DNA of 64,000 bases, from the NCBI GenBank assembly GCA_019187225.1, contig JABAQQ010000039.1, forward strand, positions 1 to 64,000. The letters are read 5' to 3'. Both the position numbers and the translations under genes were made by a program. Numbering within the stretch: the stretch's first letter is position 1; every line of letters begins with the position of its first letter. Under the pieces are notes generated by a model. That model searched no databases. It saw only the letters and a program-made list of their open reading frames with translations, and was not told where the DNA came from. Below, piece after piece: positions 7,999-16,343 of this stretch. The stretch comes from Saprospiraceae bacterium (GTDB lineage: Bacteria; Bacteroidota; Bacteroidia; Chitinophagales; Saprospiraceae).

Positions 7999-9436
7999 TT
8001 GCGTATTGTTTTTTCAGGAAATCGTAGATCAATCGCACGCCGACGCCCGTCCCTTCTTTGGTGCGGTAGCCGTTGGCGGTGCGAAGATAGGCAGGTCCGG
8101 CGATGTCCAGATGCAACCAGGGATAATCGGAAGTAAAATGTTCGAGAAATTTCCCGGCGGTAATCATGCCGGCGTTGCTCGATCCTATGTTTTTCAGGTC
8201 GGCGATGTTGCTTTTCAGGTCTTCGCCGAACTCGCGCCAGAGCGGAAATTCCACCAAGCGTTCGTAGGTATTCCAACCGCTCTCTTCCAGCGCGCTTTTA
8301 ATTTCCTTCGGGGCTGTACCCATGTAACAAATCGCCTGTGTGCCCAGCGCCCGTACGGCCGATCCCGTGAGCGTGGCAAAATCGAGCACGAGTTCGGGGT
8401 CGTATTTTTTAGCGTAGTGCAACGCATCAGCGAGAATGATCCGGCCCTCCGCATCGGTATTGAGCACTTCGACGGTTTTACCTGAGTACATGCGCACGAC
8501 ATCGCCCGGCGCGAGGGCGCGGTCGCCGATCTGGTTGTCGGTAGCGGGGATGAGACCGACGAGGTGAACGGGCAATTTGTTGCGCGCTGCTGCTGCCATC
8601 GTACCGATGACCGTGGCTGCGCCCGCCATGTCGCACTTCATATAGTCCATGCCCTCGGTGGGTTTCAGGCTGAGACCACCGGTGTCGTACACGACGCCTT
8701 TGCCTACCAAGACGACGGGCTTAGGATTCCGCGCATTTTCAGGTCTCCATTCGAGGATACAGAACTGCGGCGGCACGCTGCTGGCGCGGTTCACGGCGAG
8801 CAGGCCGCCCATTTTGAGCGCTTCCAATTTTTCTTTTCCCAGTACCTCTACCGAAAATCCATATTCCTTACCGACCGTTTCCACCATTTCGGCCAATTGC
8901 ACGGCGTTCAGATTGGAATGTGGCTCGTTCACCATGTCGCGGGTGAGAAAGACCGAATCCAGGAGCGCATTCAACTCTGCAACTTCCGTTTCCGAAGCGC
9001 CTTCCAGGGTGATCTCACGAAGCGAATTTTCTTTTTTGTCGGCGTCGGAAAAGTATTTCAGGAACTGGTAATTGCCCAGTACCATGCCCTCGGCAAAAGT
9101 CAGCGAAGAATTGTCCGCACAAAGGTTCCGGATCGCAAGGGTTTCGATCTTGTAGCGGCGGAGTTCGGTGAGCAGTTCGTTGCCGGCGAGGCGGGCGTCT
9201 TCCGCTGCGAATGCCGGGTTTTTATCGGTTTTCATCAGGCGGACAAACACGCCGCCTTCGGCGCGTGGAAAGAAAAAAGTGGCGATGTCGCGCGCAGCAC
9301 TCTGGCGCAAAAAAGCCATTTCGGAAGGCGCAAGCGTCACCTCGAGTCGGTCAAGCCCGTCTTTTTCGGCGAGAATGACCAGATTTGTATCGTGGGTTTG
9401 ACCGGGTTGGGCGGCCAGGAGTTGCACACGTTTCAC
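7982..9436 (-). CDS. Leucyl aminopeptidase, M17 family
   Basis: M17 enzymes are two-metal cytosolic aminopeptidases that release N-terminal residues from peptides. The C-terminal catalytic domain has the metal site VGKGVVYDTGGLSLKP, the DMAGAA segment and the signature NTDAEGR. I place the start at GTG 9436 (MKRVQLLAAQPGQ, 484 residues). The longer frame to 9619 runs through tacatttg at about 9499-9506 on this strand, which is itself a likely -7 box, and the upstream residues look non-coding. The last four residues and the stop are made of the array at 7952-7998. Confidence 0.9.
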   Translation of the reverse strand: MKRVQLLAAQPGQTHDTNLVILAEKDGLDRLEVTLAPSEMAFLRQSAARDIATFFFPRAEGGVFVRLMKTDKNPAFAAEDARLAGNELLTELRRYKIETLAIRNLCADNSSLTFAEGMVLGNYQFLKYFSDADKKENSLREITLEGASETEVAELNALLDSVFLTRDMVNEPHSNLNAVQLAEMVETVGKEYGFSVEVLGKEKLEALKMGGLLAVNRASSVPPQFCILEWRPENARNPKPVVLVGKGVVYDTGGLSLKPTEGMDYMKCDMAGAATVIGTMAAAARNKLPVHLVGLIPATDNQIGDRALAPGDVVRMYSGKTVEVLNTDAEGRIILADALHYAKKYDPELVLDFATLTGSAVRALGTQAICYMGTAPKEIKSALEESGWNTYERLVEFPLWREFGEDLKSNIADLKNIGSSNAGMITAGKFLEHFTSDYPWLHLDIAGPAYLRTANGYRTKEGTGVGVRLIYDFLKKQYAKSDER

Positions 9437-9669
9437 AGACGGGGCAGTTGAATGAATAAAACCGGATGATGGGCGTCCATTAAAAAGGGAGGCAAATGTA
9501 GGTCTTTTCCTGTGAAAAATTAAGATAAAATGCCGGAGCGGGCAAATGGATGAGCAGGCGGCGGAAAAATTAAACCGGGAAGGAGGGCACAAGAATGATG
9601 CCTTTTTTGTTTCAGCCACTTGCGATGCTTTCCGATTGGCGGGAGGTATTATTCTTGCGAAAAAAAACT

Positions 9670-9677
9670 TATTTTTG
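9670..9677 (+). promoter_or_regulatory. -7 box TATTTTTG for the first toxin-antitoxin locus
   Basis: TATTTTTG fits TAnnTTTG and lies 17 bases before ATG 9694. Confidence 0.55.
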
Positions 9678-9693
9678 TTCCAAAATAAAAGCC

Positions 9694-9906
9694 ATGCAAC
9701 AAGTCATTCTGAACGTCGAGGAAAGTAAATACGCCCTGTTGCTGCAACTCTTGCAAAGCCTCGACTATGTGAAAATCGTGCAAGCCCCTGCCGTTCCCGT
9801 GAAAAATGGCCGGAAGCCGAAGTATGATTTCTCCGACTTGGCGGGCAAACTCCAATGGCAGGGCGACGCCGTAGCCGAACAACGCCAGATGCGCGATGAA
9901 TGGTAA
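9694..9906 (+). CDS. Antitoxin-like protein, locus 1
   Basis: This 70-residue protein (MQQVILNVEESKYALLLQLL) resembles the small antitoxins of PIN-domain toxin loci in this phylum. Its first half predicts a beta strand and helix, and the second half is charged and suited to toxin binding. The upstream in-frame ATG at 9595 would place the promoter box inside the gene, so ATG 9694 is preferred. Its end overlaps the start of the PIN gene by 11 bases, as in many vapBC operons. The role is inferred from the neighbour. Confidence 0.7.
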   Translation: MQQVILNVEESKYALLLQLLQSLDYVKIVQAPAVPVKNGRKPKYDFSDLAGKLQWQGDAVAEQRQMRDEW

Positions 9907-10271
9907 ATTCCTGCTCGACACGAACGCTGTGGTCGCTTTGCTAAACGGCAACGCTTCCCTGACCCAGACCTTGCAGACGGCGGTGTGGTTCGGCATCTCT
10001 GTTATTACAGAATTGGAGTTTTTTGTCTTTTCCCGGCCTCTCATCCCAAGACGAGACTTTGTTCCAACAATTTAAAAGCCGTGTAGAAGTTGTTGATTTG
10101 CAGGCATCTGACAGTAAATTACTTGCCCGCGTCATATCGGTCAGAAAGTTGAATAACGTAAAATTGCCCGATGCTATCATTGCCGCTTCCACCATCGAAA
10201 ACGGCGCTACGCTCCTCACACAGGATGCGGGTTTTTCCAGGATTGCGCTGCTTCCCATTCAGCGTTTTTAG
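9896..10271 (+). pseudogene. PIN-domain toxin, frameshifted
   Basis: From ATG 9896 the frame reads MNGKFLLDTNAVVALLNGNA and later VITELEFF, the first acidic half of a PIN ribonuclease. At the run of six T (10019-10024) the frame then reads VFSRPLIPRRDFVPTI and stops near 10076. The correct continuation (LSFPGLSSQDETLFQQFKSR through the second PIN half LPDAIIAASTIENGATLLTQ) is one base off and runs to 10271. Removing one T restores a normal PIN protein of about 124 residues. Options are a true inactivating mutation, slippage at the T run, or a sequencing error. Confidence 0.85.
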
Positions 10272-10284
10272 TCACCTGGCGGTT

Positions 10285-10318
10285 CCGGCACAAGATTTTG
10301 CAGGATTATTTTACGGGG
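10285..10318 (+). repeat. Dispersed 34-base repeat, copy 1
   Basis: The word caagattttgcaggattatt with flanks ccggca and ttacgggg recurs at 11751-11784 and 12520-12553. It lies between the broken toxin and the lipase promoter. Confidence 0.85.
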
Positions 10319-10344
10319 ACGGACACAGGTCGCACGTGAGGCGC

Positions 10345-10352
10345 TACATTTG
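10345..10352 (+). promoter_or_regulatory. -7 box TACATTTG for the lipase gene
   Basis: An exact TAnnTTTG match 48 bases before ATG 10401. Confidence 0.55.
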
Positions 10353-10400
10353 TCGTGCGCCGCTGTTTCGGCATTGTCATTCCACTTGCCCGTTCTCTTG

Positions 10401-11726
10401 ATGATTCGATTTTTCACGTTGTCCGTTCTTTTCGCCGCTTTCGGCGCCCTGGCCTGTTCCCACGCCGATTTTTCGGCAGACGAGGGCGACATCTCGCCGC
10501 TATCACCCCCGGAAGTGCAATGCGACACTTGTTTTTACCCTGTCGTCATGGTGCACGGCTTCCTCGCTTCGGGCGACACCTGGGCAAAATTCCACCAGCG
10601 ATTCACCTCCAATAGTTACAAACCCAGCCAATTGTACGCTTTCGACTGGAATTCGCTCAACCAGGGAGCGAACCACGTCGCTGCGCTCGACGCTTTCATT
10701 GACAACATTTTGACCAAAACGGGCGCGCCCAAAGTGCGGCTCATCGGTCACTCTGCCGGTGGCGGACTGGGCTACAATTACCTCTCCGACGCGGCGCGCG
10801 CGGCAAAAGTGGATGGCTACGTACACATTGGTTCGTCGGTGCAAAGCGGCCCGGCGGGTCCCGGCGGCTCGATGGCAACCCTCAACCTTTGGTCGCCCGA
10901 CGACAATGTGGTGCAAGGCGGCGATATTTCCGGCGCGACGAATGTCCAGATTCCCGGCAAAGACCACTACCAGATCGCCACGAGCCAGGAATCCTTCGCG
11001 GCCGTGTGGCAATTTTTTCACAACCAGCCGCCCAACACGCTGGAGATCACGCCGGAGAGTATTGTCTGCATCGCCGGCAGAATGCTTTATTTTGGCGAAA
11101 ACACCCCTCTCGTCAATGGGAAAGTGGAAATTTATCAGGTGAATCCGGCTACCGGCGAACGCCTGACCAGCGCTCCCGCGCACACGCTTTTCACCGACTC
11201 ACTCGGCTATTGGCCGGCCATTAACGTGGATGCGAACGTGACTTATGAATTCGTCGCCACCCCTCCGATACCCGCCCAACGCGAAATACACTACTTCCGC
11301 GAGGGATTTACGCATTTGAACACGTTGGTCTATCTGCGCACTATCCCGCCGCCGACTTCGCTGGCAGGGCTATTGCTCGCCGGATTGCCGAACAACGATA
11401 ACCAAACGGTGATGAACGTTTTCTCCGCCAGCCAGGCCATCATCAACGGGCGCGACACCCTGACGGTGGCCGGTTCGGTGCTTTCCACACCCCAATACGC
11501 CGCTCCGGACAAAACGGCCATCTCCTACTTTCTCTACGACGACGGCGACAGCCAAACTGAACTGACGCCCGTCGGTATCTTCGGCACGTTCCCCTTCCTG
11601 AATGGCGTCGATATGTTTTTTCCCACCAACCCGCCCGGAACCATTTCCTTGCAGTTCAACAACCGTCAGTTGAACGTGCGCAACCTCAAATCCTCGCAAG
11701 GCGTTGTGGTGGGGGTGTTCGATTAA
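10401..11726 (+). CDS. Lipoprotein alpha/beta-hydrolase (lipase/esterase)
   Basis: A 441-residue exported hydrolase. MIRFFTLSVLFAAFGALAC ends in a lipobox, so the mature protein would be lipid-anchored at Cys19. The alpha/beta-hydrolase core has the oxyanion strand VVMVHGFLASGDTW and the nucleophile elbow GHSAGGG. A candidate acid is in LWSPDDNVV and a candidate His in GKDHYQI. The remaining 230 residues form beta-rich modules of unclear role. ATG 10401 follows the -7 box; the upstream TTG frame overlaps it. The gene sits between two damaged toxin-antitoxin loci and between copies of the 34-base repeat. The true ester substrate is not predictable. Confidence 0.82.
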   Translation: MIRFFTLSVLFAAFGALACSHADFSADEGDISPLSPPEVQCDTCFYPVVMVHGFLASGDTWAKFHQRFTSNSYKPSQLYAFDWNSLNQGANHVAALDAFIDNILTKTGAPKVRLIGHSAGGGLGYNYLSDAARAAKVDGYVHIGSSVQSGPAGPGGSMATLNLWSPDDNVVQGGDISGATNVQIPGKDHYQIATSQESFAAVWQFFHNQPPNTLEITPESIVCIAGRMLYFGENTPLVNGKVEIYQVNPATGERLTSAPAHTLFTDSLGYWPAINVDANVTYEFVATPPIPAQREIHYFREGFTHLNTLVYLRTIPPPTSLAGLLLAGLPNNDNQTVMNVFSASQAIINGRDTLTVAGSVLSTPQYAAPDKTAISYFLYDDGDSQTELTPVGIFGTFPFLNGVDMFFPTNPPGTISLQFNNRQLNVRNLKSSQGVVVGVFD

Positions 11727-11750
11727 GTTTGAGCGGGCCGAATGGCGTAT

Positions 11751-11784
11751 CCGGCGCACGATTTTGCAGGATTATTTTGCGGGG
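11751..11784 (+). repeat. Dispersed 34-base repeat, copy 2
   Basis: Same word as at 10285-10318 with a few changes (ccggcgcacgattttgcagg then attattttgcgggg). It lies between the lipase and the second antitoxin. Confidence 0.85.
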
Positions 11785-11825
11785 CATTCGGCGTGAACGA
11801 AGTTTGAGGTTGGCGGCTTTTTATG

Positions 11826-11833
11826 TAGTTTTG
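11826..11833 (+). promoter_or_regulatory. -7 box TAGTTTTG for toxin-antitoxin locus 2
   Basis: Fits TAnnTTTG and lies 21 bases before ATG 11855. Confidence 0.5.
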
Positions 11834-11854
11834 TGTCAACAAAATCATCAAGGT

Positions 11855-12070
11855 ATGTCATCTATCACGGTACAACTGCCCGAAAAGTTAAAAACGCAAC
11901 TTCAGGAACGCGCCAAAGAACTCGATGTCAACGTGGACGCTTTGGTCGAAAAAGCATTGTTGGAGTTTTTTTATCTGGAGCGCCTCAACCGGCTACGCGA
12001 GCGTCTGGGGCAGCAATTCAAATCGCAGGGTATTGAAAATGAAGAAGATATTTACGCGCTGGTGTCGTGA
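11855..12070 (+). CDS. Antitoxin, locus 2 (ribbon-helix-helix-like)
   Basis: A 71-residue protein starting MSSITVQLPEKLKTQLQERA, which looks like a ribbon-helix-helix DNA-binding antitoxin: a short N-terminal strand (SITVQLP) and two helices, then an acidic tail (IENEEDIYALVS) for toxin contact. The frame open upstream to 11729 crosses the 34-base repeat and the promoter box, so ATG 11855 is the start. Its stop overlaps the toxin ATG (TGATG). The partner toxin is broken, which leaves this gene as a possible solitary regulator. Confidence 0.8.
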   Translation: MSSITVQLPEKLKTQLQERAKELDVNVDALVEKALLEFFYLERLNRLRERLGQQFKSQGIENEEDIYALVS

Positions 12071-12483
12071 TGAAAATTGTGCTGGACACCAATATCTTCA
12101 TTTCGGCTTTTGTCTTTCGGGGCAAAGCCGCCGCTGTTTTCGACCATTGCGCACTTCGGGAAGAATTGTTTGTGTCGCAATGGATTTTGGATGAACTCGC
12201 CTAAAAACTGCGTTCAAAATTCAACATCGAAGAGCGCGATGTACTTGAAATGATTTCCCTGATTGCCGAAAAATCGAGTTTGGTTCAACCGCACACCCCG
12301 CTGCCCACCGTCTGCCGCGACACGGACGACAACAATGTTTTGCAGTTGACCGAATCCGTCCAAGCGGATTACCTCATCACCGGCGACAAAGATCTGCTCG
12401 TGCTGAATATTTATCAAGGCACACGCATTGTCGCTCCCGCCCAGTTTCTTGAAACACTGGATCCGGCAGATTCAGGCACTTAA
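12070..12483 (+). pseudogene. PIN-domain toxin with in-frame stop codon
   Basis: One frame from ATG 12070 to TAA 12481 encodes a complete PIN_3-type (COG1569-like) ribonuclease except for a TAA at codon 45 (12202-12204, after WILDELA). The first part has the catalytic start MKIVLDTNIFISAFV. After the stop the frame goes on normally with RDTDDNNVLQLTESVQADYL and the final acidic motif ITGDKDLLVL. A single base change would explain it. The 44-residue product cannot be an active nuclease. The reading frame downstream of the stop is otherwise undamaged, which suggests the mutation is recent. Confidence 0.9.
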
Positions 12484-12519
12484 CGCTCGCGCATTTTTTC
12501 GAGATGCCACCCGGCGTTT

Positions 12520-12553
12520 CCGGCACAAGATTTTACAGGATCATTTTGCGGGG
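12520..12553 (+). repeat. Dispersed 34-base repeat, copy 3
   Basis: Closely matches 10285-10318 (cggcacaagattttacagga then tcattttgcgggg). It follows the broken toxin of locus 2. Confidence 0.85.
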
Positions 12554-12620
12554 CTACAGTAATTTGTCATTCTGTCAGAATCTATCCACTCTACGAATAC
12601 TCTACGGAACGCTCTACATT

Positions 12621-12707
12621 TGTCATCCTGCCGGGAACCGTCCGCTCTACGGGCGGGTACGACACGCAACTTCCCACGTAGAGCGGACGGTTCCCGTCAG
12701 GATGACA
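12621..12707. repeat. GTCATYCYG palindromic element, copy 2
   Basis: Arms 12621-12651 and 12677-12707 are almost perfect complements (gtcatcctgccgggaaccgt in the left arm). A half-copy (tttgtcattctgtcagaa) lies just upstream at about 12563-12580. Closely related to 1911-1994. Confidence 0.9.
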
Positions 12708-12823
12708 AGATAGGGTGTTCGTTTCTCTTTTTTTAAAACAAAAAATAGTTTTTTACCCTACCTTGCTGCGCAATTCCCCAATTACTTCAATTATGTTGTA
12801 ATTACCCCAATTACCCCCTCGTT

Positions 12824-15718
12824 ATGTCAAAAAAACTCTTCCTCCTCGACGGGCACGCCCTTATCTACCGCGCGCATTTCGCTTTCATCACCCGCCCGCT
12901 CATCAACTCCAAAGGCTGGAATGTATCTGCCATTCAGGGTTTTATGCGCACCTTGTGGGACATGATGCAATCCGAGAAACCCACCCACGTCGCCGTCGTG
13001 TTCGACCCCAAAGGCGGCACCTTCCGCCATGCGCAATACGAGCCTTACAAGGCCAACCGCGAGGCGCAGCCGGAGGACATCACCTTCGGCATCCCCTGGG
13101 TGGAGCGCATCGTGCGCGCCATGAACCTACCGGTCGTCTGTGTGCCCAACTACGAGGCCGACGACGTGATCGGCACTCTGGCCAAACAGGCGGAAAAAGA
13201 CAACTACGAGGTATATATGGTCACGCCCGACAAGGATTTCGGGCAGTTGGTGGACGACAAGATTTTCCTTTACAAACCCGGCAAAGGCGGCGACGGCGCG
13301 GAGATATGGGGCAAAAAGGAGGTCTGCGAGCGTTGGGGCATCCGTCGCGTGGACCAGGTGATAGATATGCTCGGGCTCATGGGCGACTCGGTGGACAACA
13401 TCCCCGGCCTGCCCGGCATCGGCGAAAAAACCGCCGCCAAACTGCTCGACGAATACGATACGGTGGAGAATCTGCTCGCCAACGCCGACAAACTCAAGGG
13501 CAAACAACAGGAGATCGTAAAAACGCACGGCGAAAAAGCCATCCTCTCCAAATGGCTCGCCACCATAGATACCAATGCGCCGATCCAGTTCGACGACAAG
13601 GCATTCGAGGTCGAACCTTTCAACCGCGAGGAGCTCGTCGATATTTTTAAGGAACTGGAATTCAGGACTTTGGCCGATGCGATCTTGCGAAGCCCCTGGG
13701 CGGGAAGTGGCCCGGAAGTCCGTTCGGGGCAAACGGCGGATAATTCGGGGCAGGTTGTTAATAAGAAAACAGCGGAACGGACCTCCGCTGCACAAAGTAC
13801 ACAGGGCAGCCTTTTCGGCGACGATCCTGCCGCGCAACCCCTCGCTACCGGCGGCATCGTGGAAAGCGGCGGCACGGCGCACCGGATCGCCGACAACAAC
13901 ATTCACAACACCCCGCACACCTATCACCTGGCGGATACGCCTGACCGCCGCGCAGCCTTGCTTGTCATTCTGAAAGAATCTGCGGTCATCTGCTACGACT
14001 CCGAAACCACCGCACTCGAAGCCACACAAGCCGATCTCGTCGGTTTTTCCTTCTCCGTAAAAGCGCGTGAAGCCTGGTACGTGCCCATTCCCGCCGACCG
14101 CAATGCGGCGCAACAAATCGTCGAAGAGTTCAGGCCGGTCTTTGAAAATGAAAACATTACGAAAATCGGGCAGAACCTGAAATACGACGCCATCGTCCTG
14201 AAAAACTACGACTGCGAGCTGCGCGGCCCGTTCTGGGACACCATGCTCGCCCACTACCTGCTCGAACCCGAACTCCGCCACAACATGAATTACATGGCGG
14301 AAACTTATCTCAATTATTCCCCCGTCAAGATCGAGGAACTGATCGGCAAAAAAACCGGTGGCGCGCAGGGCAATATGCGCGACGTGCCGGTGGAAAAGAT
14401 CAAGGATTACGCTGCCGAGGATGCCGACGTAACGATACAACTATACGAGTATTTGAAACCGAAATTAGAAGCGGGCGGGGAAAGTTTAGTCAAACTCTTC
14501 CGCGAAGTGGAAACGCCTTTGGTGAAAGTGCTGACCGATCTGGAATTTGCGGGTGTGCGTATTGATCCCGGTTTTTTGAAAGAGTATTCCGGCGAACTCG
14601 CGGTTCAAATCGTTGACCTGGAGAAAAAAATACTCGCCGAAGCGGGTTTTAATTTCAACATTGCCAGTCCGAAACAAGTCGGCGAAGCCTTGTTCGACCG
14701 GCTCAAACTCCCCTACCCCGGAAAAAAAATGAAGTCCGGCCAGTACAGTACCGACGAGGACGTGCTGACCGAACTGGCCGCTACTTACCCCATTTGTACC
14801 GATATTCTCGCCCACAGGGGCTTGATGAAACTCAAAAGCACCTATGTGGATGCGCTGCCCGCGCTCATCAACCCGCGCACGGGACGGGTGCATTCTTCGT
14901 TCAACCAGGCGCTGGCTGCCACCGGTCGTCTCAGCAGCCAAAATCCCAACCTGCAAAACATCCCCATTAAAACTGCCGAAGGGCGCAAGGTGCGTGAGGC
15001 GTTCATCCCGCGCAACAGCGACCACATCCTGCTCTCTGCCGACTACTCGCAGATCGAACTGCGGCTCATCGCCGAGATCAGCAAGGACGAAGCCATGCTC
15101 GACGCTTTTCAAAAAGGCCTCGACATCCACCTGGCCACCGCTGCCGGGGTGTTTGGTGTGCCGTTGGATAAAGTGACGCCGGAACAACGCCGCGCCGCCA
15201 AAACGGTCAATTTCAGCATCATCTACGGCGCAGGGGCCAGCAATCTGTCTAACCAGCTCGGCATCAAACGCACGGAGGCGAAAGAATTGATTGACAATTA
15301 TTTCCGCCAGTACAAGGGTCTGAAAAACTACATGACCGACATCGTGGAATTCGCCCGCAAACACGGCTACGTCGAGACGCTGCTGGGCCGCCGCCGCTAC
15401 CTGCGCGACATCAATTCCGGAAACGGCATGATGCGCTCCATGAGCGAGCGCATCGCCATCAACACGCCCATTCAGGGCACGGCAGCGGATTTGATCAAGG
15501 TGGCAATGGTGAACATTTGGAAGGCCATGCGCGAGGGCAAGTTCAAGTCGCACATGATCTTACAGGTACACGACGAACTCGTGTTCGACGCCCGCAAGGA
15601 CGAAGTGGAGCGCCTCAAGCCGATCATCCAACACGAAATGCAGACGGCAATTCCGAACCTGAAAGTGCCGATTCTGGTGGAAATGGGGACAGGGGAGAAT
15701 TGGCTGGAGGCGCATTAA
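12824..15718 (+). CDS. polA: DNA polymerase I
   Basis: PolA fills gaps in excision repair and removes Okazaki primers. The 964-residue protein has three domains: a 5'-3' exonuclease (residues 1-290; DGHALIYRAHF, DDVIGTLAKQAE, GLPGIGEKTAAKLL); a 3'-5' exonuclease (about 365-560) whose metal residues are kept (YDSETT, IGQNLKYDA, YAAEDADVT), so proofreading is probably active; and a family A polymerase (about 580-964) with DYSQIELR, the KTVNFSIIYGAG helix and VHDELVF. A Ser/Gln/Ala-rich linker of about 60 residues precedes the proofreading domain. The last 15 codons are duplicated at 16773-16819. Confidence 0.97.
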   Translation: MSKKLFLLDGHALIYRAHFAFITRPLINSKGWNVSAIQGFMRTLWDMMQSEKPTHVAVVFDPKGGTFRHAQYEPYKANREAQPEDITFGIPWVERIVRAMNLPVVCVPNYEADDVIGTLAKQAEKDNYEVYMVTPDKDFGQLVDDKIFLYKPGKGGDGAEIWGKKEVCERWGIRRVDQVIDMLGLMGDSVDNIPGLPGIGEKTAAKLLDEYDTVENLLANADKLKGKQQEIVKTHGEKAILSKWLATIDTNAPIQFDDKAFEVEPFNREELVDIFKELEFRTLADAILRSPWAGSGPEVRSGQTADNSGQVVNKKTAERTSAAQSTQGSLFGDDPAAQPLATGGIVESGGTAHRIADNNIHNTPHTYHLADTPDRRAALLVILKESAVICYDSETTALEATQADLVGFSFSVKAREAWYVPIPADRNAAQQIVEEFRPVFENENITKIGQNLKYDAIVLKNYDCELRGPFWDTMLAHYLLEPELRHNMNYMAETYLNYSPVKIEELIGKKTGGAQGNMRDVPVEKIKDYAAEDADVTIQLYEYLKPKLEAGGESLVKLFREVETPLVKVLTDLEFAGVRIDPGFLKEYSGELAVQIVDLEKKILAEAGFNFNIASPKQVGEALFDRLKLPYPGKKMKSGQYSTDEDVLTELAATYPICTDILAHRGLMKLKSTYVDALPALINPRTGRVHSSFNQALAATGRLSSQNPNLQNIPIKTAEGRKVREAFIPRNSDHILLSADYSQIELRLIAEISKDEAMLDAFQKGLDIHLATAAGVFGVPLDKVTPEQRRAAKTVNFSIIYGAGASNLSNQLGIKRTEAKELIDNYFRQYKGLKNYMTDIVEFARKHGYVETLLGRRRYLRDINSGNGMMRSMSERIAINTPIQGTAADLIKVAMVNIWKAMREGKFKSHMILQVHDELVFDARKDEVERLKPIIQHEMQTAIPNLKVPILVEMGTGENWLEAH
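15670..15716 (+). repeat. Direct repeat of the polA 3' end, left copy
   Basis: 47 bases encoding the final polA residues ILVEMGTGENWLEAH. 45 of 47 bases recur at 16773-16819, so the pair brackets a 1.1-kb segment with a toxin-antitoxin locus. Confidence 0.9.
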
Positions 15719-16077
15719 CACATTCACATAGAATTGTTTAACTCAAAACTCGACTAATGGATAACATCTTGAACTTTAACTGGAAATATATAGCCTCGAT
15801 ACTCGGCTCTTCCCATAGCTCGATCATTGGCTTCATTAGTTGCGAATGGATAAAACAAAATTCGAGCGCTTTTCTTGTACTTGATGGTGCACCATCCCCA
15901 ATAACCTTGAAATATTTAGGGTTAAGAACCAAGTCAATATTCTTAATGATATGAATGTCCAAAGCAGTTATTACAGATGGGAAGTTGATTGTATTCGCTA
16001 TTGGGATATGAATAAATCAGTTAATCTGTTTTCACGCTGATTTCTATATAAAAAGCTTAATTTTTAAAAAAAATCTG
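15719..16077. other. Gene-free left part of the polA-flanked segment
   Basis: About 360 bases, more AT-rich than the surroundings. Open frames of 65-74 codons exist on both strands (15757-15954 plus, 15738-15962 minus) but neither has a recognisable motif or a promoter. I see no RNA gene or repeat here. Confidence 0.4.
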
Positions 16078-16085
16078 TATTTTTG
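16078..16085 (+). promoter_or_regulatory. -7 box TATTTTTG for toxin-antitoxin locus 3
   Basis: Fits TAnnTTTG, 18 bases before ATG 16104. The same word is used by locus 1 at 9670-9677. Confidence 0.6.
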
Positions 16086-16103
16086 AGCATAAATCTACTT
16101 GTC

Positions 16104-16343
16104 ATGCAACAACAAGGCTCAACGCAATCGCAAAAATTGAACGAGACGCAACTTATGTTGCTTAAACTCTTTTCGCGTCAAATGCCGCCGGAGCAATTGC
16201 AGAAACTGCGCCTGTTGCTGGTTGAATTTTACGACGACTTGGTGCAGGAGGAAATCGAACGACTATCAAAAGAAAAGGACTTGAGTCAAGAAAGGTTGGA
16301 TGCTTTACAACATGAGCATCCTAAACGCACACCCTATTCCTGA
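16104..16343 (+). CDS. Antitoxin-like protein, locus 3
   Basis: A 79-residue helical, charged protein (MQQQGSTQSQKLNETQLMLL). The leucine-rich middle (LMLLKLFSRQMPPEQLQKLR) and the acidic following helix (DDLVQEEIERLSKEKD) suit dimerisation and toxin binding. No DNA-binding fold is obvious. The frame open upstream to 16083 starts inside the promoter box, so ATG 16104 is chosen. Its stop overlaps the PIN gene start (TGATG). Its role as antitoxin is inferred from that overlap and its size. Confidence 0.65.
   Translation: MQQQGSTQSQKLNETQLMLLKLFSRQMPPEQLQKLRLLLVEFYDDLVQEEIERLSKEKDLSQERLDALQHEHPKRTPYS

Noticed and set aside
12504-12713. 69-codon plus-strand frame sharing GVSGTRFYRIILRG with the frame upstream of 11855
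   Set aside because: The similarity comes from the 34-base dispersed repeat and the frame continues into a palindrome. No promoter or family supports a gene.
13127-14440. 437-codon minus-strand frame inside polA, and 14486-15553
   Set aside because: Antisense shadows of an unmistakable DNA polymerase I with no motifs of their own.
15738-15962. Overlapping 65- and 74-codon frames on opposite strands after polA
   Set aside because: No motif, promoter or codon bias; they occupy the gene-free part of the inserted segment.
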